From: Myxococcales bacterium
Lineage (GTDB): Bacteria > Myxococcota_A > Polyangia > Polyangiales > Polyangiaceae
Assembly (NCBI GenBank): GCA_005777185.1
Contig: SXNL01000207.1
Coordinates: 1 to 39,111 of the forward strand
Direction of reading: 5' to 3'
Length of the DNA stretch: 39,111 bases
The first letter of the stretch is position 1; each line of letters opens with the position of its first letter. Made by a program: the position numbers and the translations under genes. Of the stretch, positions 16,409 to 24,827 are shown piece after piece. The notes beneath the pieces were generated by a model. The model was given only the letters and a program-made list of their open reading frames with translations, was not told where the DNA came from and made no database searches.

Positions 16409-17452
16409 TCAGCCAGGACGCAGCCGGTACACGAGGGCGAACACCACGATGCCCCATGCCACGAGGTTGAGCACGAAGGGGACGTCGCGCAACATCTCCT
16501 GCGTCGGGGACTCGGCTCGCCGCCCGCGCCCCACCTTGCCCGAGACGAGCATCAGGAAGCGGATGATCCCGAACACGGTGAACGGCGCCGTGAGGAAGAG
16601 GTAGTTCGACTCGAAGAACGTCCGCGTGCGCGGGTCGAGCGTGTAGGCGACGTAGGTGCCCGCCGTCGCCACCCCGGTGACGATCAGCGCGACGGTGAGC
16701 GACCCCTTGCTGTAAGCCTCGAGCGCCGCGCGCTGCTTGCCCGCATGCTCGCTCGAGAGCTCGTGGCGGCGCTTGCCGAAGCCGAGAAACAGGGCGAGGA
16801 GCGCCGTGCATGCGAGCATGTACTCGCTCACACGGGTATCGGTGGCGAGGCCGCCCGCGATGACCCGCAGCACGAACCCGAACGCGATGAGGCCGACGTC
16901 GAGGAACGCCACCTTCTTCAGCTTGAACGAGTAGAGGATGTTCTCGACGAAGTACCCGAGCGCGACCAGCGCGAAGCCGAGGTTCAGCCGGTAGGCCAGG
17001 AGCAGCGACACGATGACGAGGCCCACGGCCGCCACGCGCGCGATCGGCATTGGTACGACGCCGCTGGCGATCGGGCGGTGGCGCTTCACCGGGTGGACGC
17101 GGTCGGCCTCGACGTCCACGAGGTCGTTGATGGTGTAGACCGCGCCCGCGAGGAGGCAGAACACGAGCGTGGCCCCGGCCGCCCGCCCCGTCACCGCGAG
17201 ATTGAGCGCGGGCGCGCCGCTGGGCGCCGTGACGAAGACGTCCTTGTTGAAGAACATCGGCGCCATCACGAACAGATTCTTCACCCACTGGTGCGGGCGG
17301 ATCGTCTTGACGAGGCCGCGCAGGAGGCCCTTCGACACGGGCCCGATCATGCTCTTGGGGGCGGCGGCGTCGGCCCCCTCGTCGAGGGCTTCCCCGCTCA
17401 TCGCCGCGTCGGGCACCCGTGCAGGCGGGCTCTCGGGATCGGAGGCGGCCAC
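16409..17452 (-). CDS. UbiA-family decaprenyl-phosphate phosphoribosyltransferase-like
   Basis: 347 residues, about eight or nine membrane helices. IRPHQWVKNLFVMAP and NDLVDVEADRVHPVKRHRPIASG (the first Asp-rich motif) are the hallmarks of 5-phosphoribosyl-1-phosphate:polyprenyl-phosphate transferases in the UbiA superfamily, which make lipid-linked ribose donors. The second motif is near AFLDVGLIAFGFVLRV. GTG 17452 is chosen: TATGCA (complement of 17459-17464) ends six bases before it. ATG 17491 lies upstream of that box and ATG 17401 is a later option. Divergent from the PhyH operon. Confidence 0.85.
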   Translation of the reverse strand: MAASDPESPPARVPDAAMSGEALDEGADAAAPKSMIGPVSKGLLRGLVKTIRPHQWVKNLFVMAPMFFNKDVFVTAPSGAPALNLAVTGRAAGATLVFCLLAGAVYTINDLVDVEADRVHPVKRHRPIASGVVPMPIARVAAVGLVIVSLLLAYRLNLGFALVALGYFVENILYSFKLKKVAFLDVGLIAFGFVLRVIAGGLATDTRVSEYMLACTALLALFLGFGKRRHELSSEHAGKQRAALEAYSKGSLTVALIVTGVATAGTYVAYTLDPRTRTFFESNYLFLTAPFTVFGIIRFLMLVSGKVGRGRRAESPTQEMLRDVPFVLNLVAWGIVVFALVYRLRPG

Positions 17453-17601
17453 CCTCGATGCATAACATGACTTCGCCGGCCGGGGCGTCATCGATCCGTC
17501 GCCCGTGCGGCGGGGAGGCGTCGGCGCGCCGGCGCTCGCACGCGGATAGCTCGGGTATTTCGCCGCTCCCTCGGCCGCGCCCGGCCGGTACGGGGCGTGC
17601 G

Positions 17602-18393
17602 TTGGCCGGCCTCGTGACCCCGGCGAGCGATCTCGGTTACCTCCTCAGGACGCGGGGCTGGGTGCTCCTCGACAGGGTCGTCCCGCCGGGCCGGTGCCTC
17701 GCGCTGGCCGAGGAGCTCAGGATCGCGGCGGACCGCTGCGCGGCGGTGCGGCGCGCGAGGGGACTCGACGATGTCGCCCGTGGCACGGCGCACCACCTCG
17801 TGGGCGAGGGGCGAGAGCTGGACATGTTCCTCGAGGACCTGCCCGCGATGGATCTGGTGGCGGACCGCCTCGGCGCGGGTTTCGTCCTCAACTCGTACGG
17901 AGGCGTGATCAACCGCCCGGGCGAGCGCGCCTACGTCCACGCGCCGCACCGCGACGTCCGTATCTTCACGCGGGACGTCCCGCTGCTCGTGAACATGCTC
18001 GTCATGCTCGGCGATTTCACGCTCGACAACGGCGCGACGATGGTGCTCTCCGGATCGCACGAGGTCGACGAGCCGCCGGAGCGCGCCGCGTTCGAGCGGT
18101 GGGCCGATCGCCTCGTCGGGAAGGCGGGCTCGGTGGTCGTGTTCGACTCCTGCCTCTGGCACGCGGCCGGTCCCAACACCTCACCTCGCGATCGCCTCGC
18201 GTTGACGCTCACGTTCAGCCGGCCGTTCGTGAAACCCCAGCTCGACTACCTGCGAAAGCTCGGGGACGAGCGCGTCGTCGCGCTCCCCCCACGGACACGC
18301 ACCCTCCTCGGCTACCGCGCGCGCGTCCCGTCCACCCTCGACGAGTGGTACCGGCCGCGCGCGGAGCGCTTCTATCGACCCGACGCGGAGTGA
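17602..18393 (+). CDS. Phytanoyl-CoA dioxygenase (PhyH) family protein
   Basis: 263 residues. Non-heme Fe(II)/2-oxoglutarate oxygenase: HxD of the iron triad is in YVHAPHRDVRIF, the distal His in LWHAAGPN, and the 2-oxoglutarate-binding Arg shortly after (SPRDRL). DNGATMVLSGSHEVDE is the typical strand-turn between them. Such enzymes hydroxylate small molecules, lipids or sugars; the substrate is unknown. The start is uncertain: TTG 17602 or GTG 17614, neither with a Shine-Dalgarno. First gene of a tight operon; the methyltransferase starts three bases after its stop. Confidence 0.86.
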   Translation: MAGLVTPASDLGYLLRTRGWVLLDRVVPPGRCLALAEELRIAADRCAAVRRARGLDDVARGTAHHLVGEGRELDMFLEDLPAMDLVADRLGAGFVLNSYGGVINRPGERAYVHAPHRDVRIFTRDVPLLVNMLVMLGDFTLDNGATMVLSGSHEVDEPPERAAFERWADRLVGKAGSVVVFDSCLWHAAGPNTSPRDRLALTLTFSRPFVKPQLDYLRKLGDERVVALPPRTRTLLGYRARVPSTLDEWYRPRAERFYRPDAE

Positions 18394-18396
18394 ACC

Positions 18397-19158
18397 ATGG
18401 CCCTCGAGTACGTACGCGAGACGATCCACCTCGATCAGGTAGCCGGCGACTACCTGGAGTCACCGTTCGACCGGCGCATGCGCGGCTACATGATGCGCGC
18501 GCTCGCGCCCTGGATGCCACCGGACCGGGGCGACCGCGCCCCGAGGGCGCTCCAGATGGGTTGCTTCCACGGGGATCTCACCGTGAACCTCGCCGCGGCG
18601 TACGGCGACCTGACGGTCGTGGACGCGCAGGAGACCTTCCTCGAGCACACGCGCAAGCGGGTGCCCTCGCGCGTCCGTTTCGCGCGGAGCCTCTTCGAGC
18701 GGTGGCGCCCGGCGGAGCGATTCGACGCGATCTTTCTCGTCCACACGCTCGAGCACGTGATCGATCCGGTGACGGTCCTCGCGCGCGCTGCCGACTGGCT
18801 CGCCGACGGCGGCAGGCTGTTCGTCGTCGTGCCGAACGGAAACGCGCCGTCGCGCCAGATCGCCGTGAAGATGGGCGTGATCCCCGATCTCGCCGCCCTC
18901 ACCCGATCGGACATCCAGCACGGCCACCGGCGCACGTACTTCATGGACACGCTCGAGCGCGACGTTCGGGCCGCAGGCCTCGCGGCGGTCGGGGCGGGCG
19001 GCGTGTTCTTCAAGCCGCTCGCCAACTTCCAGCTCGACGCGCTCGATGGCTCGGCGATCGTGTCGGAGGGCTACATGGAGGGCTGCTACGAGCTGGGCAA
19101 GAAGTACCCCGACCTCTCCGCGAGCATCTTCGTCGTCGCCGAGCGGGGGACGCCGTGA
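18397..19158 (+). CDS. Class I SAM-dependent methyltransferase
   Basis: 253 residues. Methyltransf_23-like: motif I position reads LQMGCFHGDLTVNLA, departing from the usual Asp/Glu-x-Gly-x-Gly-x-Gly. Motif II acidic residue is in LTVVDAQE, motif post-II is FDAIFLVHTLEHVIDP, and ADGGRLFVVVPNGNAPSR follows. The C-terminal part (QHGHRRTYFMDTLERDVRAAG) is that of small-molecule methyltransferases acting on sugar- or natural-product-like substrates. Its TGA overlaps the next GTG by four bases. Confidence 0.87.
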   Translation: MALEYVRETIHLDQVAGDYLESPFDRRMRGYMMRALAPWMPPDRGDRAPRALQMGCFHGDLTVNLAAAYGDLTVVDAQETFLEHTRKRVPSRVRFARSLFERWRPAERFDAIFLVHTLEHVIDPVTVLARAADWLADGGRLFVVVPNGNAPSRQIAVKMGVIPDLAALTRSDIQHGHRRTYFMDTLERDVRAAGLAAVGAGGVFFKPLANFQLDALDGSAIVSEGYMEGCYELGKKYPDLSASIFVVAERGTP

Positions 19159-19691
19159 GCGGCATCTACCTCCGCGAGCTCGGCGAGGCCGACATGGCGC
19201 TCGTGAACGCGTGGCGCCGGGACCGCGAGGTCACCGATCTCCTGTGCGGGCCGTTCCGCCACGTGAGCATCGAGACGGATGTCGCCTGGTTCCGGGGCTA
19301 CGCCTCGAGCCGCGCCAGCGCGACGCGGCTCGCGATCTGCCTCCGCGAGAACGATCGCCACGTCGGCAACCTGTACCTGCTCGACGCGCAGCCGATCGAG
19401 CGCGCGTGCGAGTTCCACATCCTCATCGGCGACCGCGCCCAGCGCGGAAAGGGGCTCGGCAAGGAGGCCACGATCCTCGGCCTCCGTCACGCGTTTCACG
19501 ACGGGAACATGCACCGCGTCCACCTCAGGGTGCTCGCCGCCAACACGCGCGCCGTGTCGCTCTACAAGAAGTGCGGGTTCACGCTCGAGGGCGTGTTGCG
19601 GGACGCGGCGTTCAAGAACGGGAAGTTCCTCGACGTGCAGCTCATGAGCATGCTCCGCGACGAGTTCGACGCGCGCCACGGGAACGGGTGA
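19155..19691 (+). CDS. GNAT N-acetyltransferase, RimJ/RimL or PseH-like
   Basis: 178 residues. LRELGEADMALVNAWRRD at the start, ERACEFHILIGDRAQRGKGLGKEA (acetyl-CoA loop R-G-K-G-L-G-K) and the C-terminal LRVLAANTRAVSLYKKCGF with VLRDAAFKNGKFLDVQLM. The last block matches acetyltransferases of the PseH kind, which acetylate an amino sugar, and also RimJ-type protein acetylases. Neighbours favour a small-molecule substrate, but this is inference. GTG 19155 overlaps the methyltransferase stop (GTGA). Confidence 0.87.
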   Translation: MSGIYLRELGEADMALVNAWRRDREVTDLLCGPFRHVSIETDVAWFRGYASSRASATRLAICLRENDRHVGNLYLLDAQPIERACEFHILIGDRAQRGKGLGKEATILGLRHAFHDGNMHRVHLRVLAANTRAVSLYKKCGFTLEGVLRDAAFKNGKFLDVQLMSMLRDEFDARHGNG

Positions 19692-19755
19692 ACCCGCTCC
19701 GCGCGCGCGCGGAGTGGTTGACGTCCGCCCTCGCCTGTACGAGAAGGGCCTCCCC

Positions 19756-20973
19756 ATGCCCCGCAACGTCATCTTCGCCGCTCCTTTCCCCGCCGAGACG
19801 ACCCTGCGCTTCGTCCGCGCCGTCGCGCGGCTCGACGACGTGCGGCTCCTGGGCATCGTCGCGGAGTCCCCGCGCGGGGACGACGCGAAGATGTTTCACG
19901 ACATCGTCCGCGTGACCGATCCCCTGTCCGTGAACGACGTCGTCGACGCGACCGACATCCTGCGGCGCCGCCACGGCCAGCCGCACCGAATCGTCGGCGT
20001 CCTCGAGGCGCTCCAGGTGCAGCTCGCCGTCGCGCGCGCGCGGTTCGGCGTCGAGGGCACACCGCCCGGCACCGCGGAGCTCTTCCGCGACAAGTCCCGC
20101 ATGAAGGCCGCCCTCGCGGCCTCCGGCCTCCCCGTGGCGAGGAACGCCCTCGTCCGGGGCGAAGAGGACGCGCGCGCCTTCGCGAAGCAGGTCGGCTTCC
20201 CGATGGTCGTCAAGCCGCCGGCGGGCATGGGCGCGAAGGCGACCTTCCGCGTGACGGATCTCGACCGCCTCCTCGACGCCGTCCGGGGCATGCGCGCCAG
20301 CGAGGCGAACCCGCTCCTTGCCGAGGAGTTCCTCCGCGGGCGCGAGTTCAGCTTCGAGACGGTGACGGTCGGCGGCGACGTGAAGGCCGACTCGATCTCG
20401 CACTACCTCCCGAGCTGCCTCGAGGCGCTCGAGAACGACTGGGTCCAGTGGTGCTGCATGCTGCCGCGGGAGACCGCGGGCCCCGAGTACGACGGCGCAC
20501 GCGCGATGGGACACGCCGCCGTGAAGGCGCTCGGCCTGGACGACGGGATGACCCACATGGAGTGGTTCCAGCGCACCGACGGCACCCTCGTCATCGGTGA
20601 GATCGCGCAGCGCCCGCCCGGCGCGAACATCACCCGCATGATGGGCCTGGCGTGCGACGTCGATCCGTACCGCGCCTGGGCGCGCGCGGTCGTGGACGGC
20701 GTGCTCGACGCGCCGTGGCACAGGCGGTACGCGGTCGGGTGCGCGTTCCTCCGCGGGATGGGCCGCGGGCGCGTGGCGGGCGTGACGGGCGTCGCGAAGA
20801 CGCACGATCTCATCGGCAAGTGGATCGCCGAGGCGAGCCTGCCCACGCTTGGCGCCATGAAGAGCGACAGCTACGAGGGCGACGGCTACGTGATCGTGCG
20901 GGACGAGCGCACCGAGACCGTCAAGGAGCTCCTCTCGGTCGTCATCGACACGATGCGCGTGTACTACGCCTGA
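19756..20973 (+). CDS. ATP-grasp ligase (first of two paralogues)
   Basis: 405 residues. An N-terminal Rossmann-like pre-ATP-grasp part (about 1-110) precedes the ATP-grasp fold: RDKSRMKAAL, lysine in FPMVVKPPAGMGAKAT, LLAEEFLRGREFSFETV and metal-site GEIAQRPPGAN. Such enzymes form amide or thioester bonds through an acyl-phosphate. It belongs with stand-alone ligases of the biotin-carboxylase-like or amino-acid-ligase groups; the substrates are unknown. ATG 19756 has GAGAAGGG seven bases upstream and lies 64 bases after the acetyltransferase stop. A paralogue with the same RPPG motif lies at 23595. Confidence 0.88.
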   Translation: MPRNVIFAAPFPAETTLRFVRAVARLDDVRLLGIVAESPRGDDAKMFHDIVRVTDPLSVNDVVDATDILRRRHGQPHRIVGVLEALQVQLAVARARFGVEGTPPGTAELFRDKSRMKAALAASGLPVARNALVRGEEDARAFAKQVGFPMVVKPPAGMGAKATFRVTDLDRLLDAVRGMRASEANPLLAEEFLRGREFSFETVTVGGDVKADSISHYLPSCLEALENDWVQWCCMLPRETAGPEYDGARAMGHAAVKALGLDDGMTHMEWFQRTDGTLVIGEIAQRPPGANITRMMGLACDVDPYRAWARAVVDGVLDAPWHRRYAVGCAFLRGMGRGRVAGVTGVAKTHDLIGKWIAEASLPTLGAMKSDSYEGDGYVIVRDERTETVKELLSVVIDTMRVYYA

Positions 20974-20981
20974 TGTCCCGT

Positions 20982-20987
20982 TATGAT
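20982..20987 (+). promoter_or_regulatory. -10 box TATGAT before the helical-repeat gene
   Basis: TATGAT (5 of 6 to the consensus) ends seven bases before GTG 20995. No clear -35 and no Shine-Dalgarno are seen. ATG codons 20983 and 20986 lie inside the box, so GTG 20995 is the better start. Confidence 0.45.
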
Positions 20988-20994
20988 GCCGGGC

Positions 20995-21993
20995 GTGTCC
21001 GACACGCCCGATCCCGCACGCGCCCTCCGGCTCGCGCGCCTCGCCGCCACGCTCGCGGAACGCCTGAGCCACGCGGACGCGGCGCTCGAGGTGCTCGTGT
21101 CGGAGGCCGCGATCGGCGCACCCCAGCGGGACCTGTGGAAGGCGCTGCACGCGGCGGCCCGGCGGGACGGGGCCGTGCAGGCGCTGCGTGGGGCGTATGA
21201 CAGGGTCATCGGCGGGCGACGCCTCGGGCAGCTCGAGCCGGAGGCGCAGAGCGAGGTGCTCGTGCACGCGGCCGACTTCTTCGAGGCGAGCGGCGACGGC
21301 CCCGCGCTGGAGGCGGCCCTGTTGCGGGTTCAGCAGACGATTCCCGGCCACAAGGACTCGTTCGCGCGACTGGAGCGGCGCCTCGAGCCGCTCGCCGACG
21401 GCCGGCGTGTGCTGGAGCTCTACTCGCTGGCCGCCATCGCCGAGCCGCGCGGATCCATCGCCCTCGCCTCGAAGGCCATCGCGCGCCTGCTCCCGCTTCC
21501 CGCGAGCGCGCCGCTCGGCGAAGACGCGTGCGAGGGGCTCGTCGTCCTCGCGGCCGCGAGTCCGCGCCTGCTGGACGCGCTCGTGGACCACGCCAGGAAG
21601 ACGCAGCGATTCGCGCTCGCATGCCGGCTCATCGAGAGGGGGCTCGAGGATCCCGATCTCCCGGAGGCGAGCGTCCCGGATCTCCAGCGGAGGCTCGTCG
21701 AGCTGTACGTCGGCGACGCGAAGGTACCGGCCAGCGCCATCGATCACGTCGAGGCTCTTCTCGCGCTCGATCCCTCCGATCCGGCGATGCGCAAGGCCGC
21801 GCAGCGCCTGCTCTCCGTCCGGGAGGTCGCGAGCCGCGCGGCCAGCGCCTTGCAGGGCGCGCGCCGGAGCACCATGCCGCCGCCGCCCGTGTCGCAGCGA
21901 CCGCCACCGCCCGTGTCGCAGCGGCCGATGCCGCTGTCCCAGCCTCCTCCGCCGTTGCCGCTCCCACCACGACCGCCGCGCTCGGAGGAGTGA
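20995..21993 (+). CDS. Unknown alpha-helical repeat-like protein with Pro-rich tail
   Basis: 332 residues, not recognised. Residues 1-280 are almost entirely predicted helix, with Ala/Leu/Glu/Arg-rich pairs suggestive of TPR-like repeats (HAADFFEASGDGPALEAALL, VEALLALDPSDPAMRKAAQ). The last 45 or so residues are Pro-rich, with an 8-residue repeat PPPVSQRP encoded by a 24-base direct repeat (17 identical bases at 21883-21899 and 21907-21923). No signal peptide. It could be a scaffold. It ends 4 bases before the convergent glgA stop. Confidence 0.7.
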   Translation: MSDTPDPARALRLARLAATLAERLSHADAALEVLVSEAAIGAPQRDLWKALHAAARRDGAVQALRGAYDRVIGGRRLGQLEPEAQSEVLVHAADFFEASGDGPALEAALLRVQQTIPGHKDSFARLERRLEPLADGRRVLELYSLAAIAEPRGSIALASKAIARLLPLPASAPLGEDACEGLVVLAAASPRLLDALVDHARKTQRFALACRLIERGLEDPDLPEASVPDLQRRLVELYVGDAKVPASAIDHVEALLALDPSDPAMRKAAQRLLSVREVASRAASALQGARRSTMPPPPVSQRPPPPVSQRPMPLSQPPPPLPLPPRPPRSEE

Positions 21994-21997
21994 GGCC

Positions 21998-23458
21998 CTA
22001 CGCGAGTATACCCCGGTACACCTCGAGGTACTCGCCCACGCGGTGCTCCCACGACAAGGGCAGCCTCATCCCGTTCGCCTGGAGCTCCCGCCAGCGCGCG
22101 CGGTCCTCTCCGCGGCCGCTGCCCCACACGTCCAGCGCGCGCTGGATCGCCCACGCGAGGCCGGCCTCGTCGAAGTGCTCGAACACGAACCCGGTGCCCC
22201 TGCGGGCGCGGCCGTCCCAGGGGCGCACCGTGTCGACGAGCCCGCCGGTGGCGTGCACGATCGGCGGAGTGCCGTAGCGCAGGCTGTACATCTGGTTGAG
22301 TCCACACGGCTCGTAGCGCGATGGCATGAGGAACATGTCGCTCCCCGCCTCGATCTGGTGCGCCAGGTTCTCGCTGAACGCTGGGCGGTACACCACCTGC
22401 CGCGGGAACGCGCGCGAGAGCGCGTGGAAGAATTCCTCGTACCGCGACTCGCCGGTGCCGAGGACCGCCAGCTGAACGGCCCGGCGTCGCAGGATGCGCG
22501 GGAGGACCCCCATGCAGAGGTCGAAGCCCTTCTGCCAGACGAGCCGCGAAACGATGCCGACGACGGGGATCTCTTTCTTGTGGGGCAGACCCCCTGAGGC
22601 CAGCAGCGCCTCCTTGCAGCGCGCCTTGCCCTCGAGATCGTCGACGCCGTACCTGTGCGAGATCCGGGCGTCGGTCTCCGGGCTCCACTCGGTGGGGTCG
22701 ATGCCGTTCAGGATCCCGAACATGACGTCGGCGCGCATCCGCAGGAACGGGTCGAGGCCGACGCCGTGGGCAGGCGTCATGAGCTCGCGCGCGTAGGTCG
22801 GGCTCACCGCGGTGATCGCGTTCGCGTGCAGGATGCCCGTCAGCAGGAAGCCGAAGCGGTCGCTCCTGAGCTCGTCCTGGTGGACGTACCCCGCCACGTC
22901 GCCGAGGCCGATCGCCCCGAGCACCCCCGCGCCGAACGTGCCCTGGTGCCCGAGGTTGTGGATGGTGAGCACCGATCGGGTGCGGCCGAAGATGCGCTGG
23001 TCCCAGGCGAATTTCGTCTTCAGGAGGAGCGGCACGAGCGCGCTCTGCCAGTCGTTCACGTGCGCGATGTCCGGCGCGAAGCCGGTGTGCTGGCACATCG
23101 CGAGCGCCGCGAAGGACAGCACAGCGAACCGCAGGTGCTCGTCGCGCGCGTACCCGTAGATCGAAGGGCGATCGTAGAGCCCAGGGCAGCGCACGAAGTA
23201 CACGGGGAGGTCCGTGCCCGGGAGCTCCGTCCGCACGATCGACACGAGGACGCGGTTCCCGCCGAGGTCGAGCACGATCTCGGGCACGACCTCGGTGAAC
23301 GTGCGACCGGGGGCGTGCACGCGCGCGTACATCGGGAGCACGACCCGCACGTCGTGACCGAGCGCATGGAGGTGGCGGGGCAGCGCCGAGGACACGTCGC
23401 CCAGGCCGCCCGCCTTCGCGAACGGAGCGACCTCCGAGGAGACGAAGAGGATGTTCAC
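21998..23458 (-). CDS. glgA: Glycogen (starch) synthase GlgA
   Basis: Transfers glucose from ADP-glucose to the growing alpha-1,4-glucan. 486 residues, GT5 family. N-terminal MNILFVSSEVAPFAKAGGLGDV carries the ADP-glucose-binding loop (usually KTGGL; here KAGGL). AHVNDWQSAL, LTIHNLGHQG, IVSRLVWQKGFDL and SRYEPCGLNQMYSLRYGTPPIV match the family. GTG 23458 gives the expected start; AAGGGTG about 10 bases upstream is a weak ribosome site, and TAGTAA lies just before it. It stands between two ATP-grasp genes and alone, without other glycogen genes. Confidence 0.95.
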   Translation of the reverse strand: MNILFVSSEVAPFAKAGGLGDVSSALPRHLHALGHDVRVVLPMYARVHAPGRTFTEVVPEIVLDLGGNRVLVSIVRTELPGTDLPVYFVRCPGLYDRPSIYGYARDEHLRFAVLSFAALAMCQHTGFAPDIAHVNDWQSALVPLLLKTKFAWDQRIFGRTRSVLTIHNLGHQGTFGAGVLGAIGLGDVAGYVHQDELRSDRFGFLLTGILHANAITAVSPTYARELMTPAHGVGLDPFLRMRADVMFGILNGIDPTEWSPETDARISHRYGVDDLEGKARCKEALLASGGLPHKKEIPVVGIVSRLVWQKGFDLCMGVLPRILRRRAVQLAVLGTGESRYEEFFHALSRAFPRQVVYRPAFSENLAHQIEAGSDMFLMPSRYEPCGLNQMYSLRYGTPPIVHATGGLVDTVRPWDGRARRGTGFVFEHFDEAGLAWAIQRALDVWGSGRGEDRARWRELQANGMRLPLSWEHRVGEYLEVYRGILA

Positions 23459-23557
23459 GCGGGTCGCACCCTTACTAGGCCCTCGCCCCGAATTCCACGT
23501 GCCCGTGCCCGCGCCCGATTTCGGCGGCACCGAGCGGTACGGCCCGGCACGTGCACG

Positions 23558-23586
23558 TTTACGGACGCCGCCACCCGGAGTAGGGT
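23558..23586 (+). promoter_or_regulatory. Candidate leaderless promoter of the second ATP-grasp gene
   Basis: TTTACG (23558-23563), 17 bases, TAGGGT (23581-23586), then eight bases to ATG 23595. No Shine-Dalgarno is present. Confidence 0.45.
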
Positions 23587-23594
23587 CCCGCGCA

Positions 23595-24827
23595 ATGCCG
23601 GTCGACGTCGTCTTCCTCGAGCCATGCTTTCCCGCCAACCAGCGCGAATTCGTGCGTGCACTCCACGCTGTCGGCGCGCGCGTGACCGGCATCGGCGAGC
23701 GACCCAAGGAGTCGCTCGACCACGAGCTCCGCCACTGGCTCACCCACTACGAGCAGGTGAACAACGTCACCAACGTCGGCGACGTCGAGCGCGTCGTGCG
23801 GTGGCTCCAGGGCCGCGTCCGCGTGGATCGCCTCGAGGCCGTCGTCGAGGCCCACGTGATGTGCGCGGCGAAGGTGCGCGAGGCGTGCGGCATCCCCGGC
23901 ACGAGCGTGAGGACGACGTTCCTCTGCCGCGACAAGCCCGCGATGAAGGACGCCCTCCGCGAGGCCGGCGTCCCTTGCGCGCAGTCCATCGGCTCGAGCG
24001 ATCCGGACGAGATCCGCGCGTTCGCGATGAAGGTCGGCTTCCCCCTCATCATCAAGCCGCGGGACGCGGCGGGCGCGTCCGGCACCGAGCGCCTCGAGAG
24101 CCTGCGCGATCTCGAGCAGGCGCTCGTGACCTTCCACGTCACGAAGGGGCGCAGCGTCGCCATCGAGGAGTTCATCGAGGGACACGAGGGCTTCTACGAC
24201 ACGATCACCATCGGCGGCGAGGTCGTCCACGAGTTCGTCACGCACTACTACCCCAACGTGCTCGAGGCGATGCGCACGCGGTGGATCTCCCCCCAGTTCG
24301 TGACGACGAACCGCATCGACGCGGCGCCCGCGTACGCCGAGCTGAAGGTACTCGGGCGCAAGGTGCAGCAAGCCCTCGGCATCGAGACGTCGGCGACGCA
24401 CATGGAGTGGTTCTTCGGGCCGAGAGGGCTGAAATTCAGCGAGATCGGCTGCCGCCCGCCGGGCGTCCGCGCGTGGGATCTCTACGCCGCGAGCAACGAG
24501 ATCGACATCTACCGCGAGTGGGCCATGGCCGTCGTGCACGGGCGCCAGAGCCAGTCTCTCTCGCGACGGTACGCGGCGGGACTCATCGCGCTCCGCCCGT
24601 CGTGCGACGGCCGCATCGTGGGGTACTCGGGGCTCGACGAGATCCGGCAGCGGTTCGGCGGCTGCATCCTGGACGATCACATCCCGCCGCCCGGCACGCC
24701 GACGCAGCCCGTCGACGCCGGCTTCATGGCGAACGCGTGGATCCGCATGCGCCACCCGGACTACGACGAACTGCGCGCGATGCTCGACACGGTGGGCCGT
24801 ACGGTGAAGGTCCACGCGGAGGGGTGA
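23595..24827 (+). CDS. ATP-grasp ligase (second of two paralogues)
   Basis: 410 residues, organised like the gene at 19756: a Rossmann-like N-terminal part (VVFLEPCFPANQREFVRAL), CRDKPAMKDALREAG, lysine in FPLIIKPRDAAGASGT, VAIEEFIEGHEGFYDTITI and metal site FSEIGCRPPGVRAWD. The shared RDK, EEF and RPPG blocks show that the two are related. The catalytic class is clear and the substrates are unknown. Its TGA overlaps the crotonase GTG by four bases, linking the two. Divergent from glgA. Confidence 0.88.
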   Translation: MPVDVVFLEPCFPANQREFVRALHAVGARVTGIGERPKESLDHELRHWLTHYEQVNNVTNVGDVERVVRWLQGRVRVDRLEAVVEAHVMCAAKVREACGIPGTSVRTTFLCRDKPAMKDALREAGVPCAQSIGSSDPDEIRAFAMKVGFPLIIKPRDAAGASGTERLESLRDLEQALVTFHVTKGRSVAIEEFIEGHEGFYDTITIGGEVVHEFVTHYYPNVLEAMRTRWISPQFVTTNRIDAAPAYAELKVLGRKVQQALGIETSATHMEWFFGPRGLKFSEIGCRPPGVRAWDLYAASNEIDIYREWAMAVVHGRQSQSLSRRYAAGLIALRPSCDGRIVGYSGLDEIRQRFGGCILDDHIPPPGTPTQPVDAGFMANAWIRMRHPDYDELRAMLDTVGRTVKVHAEG

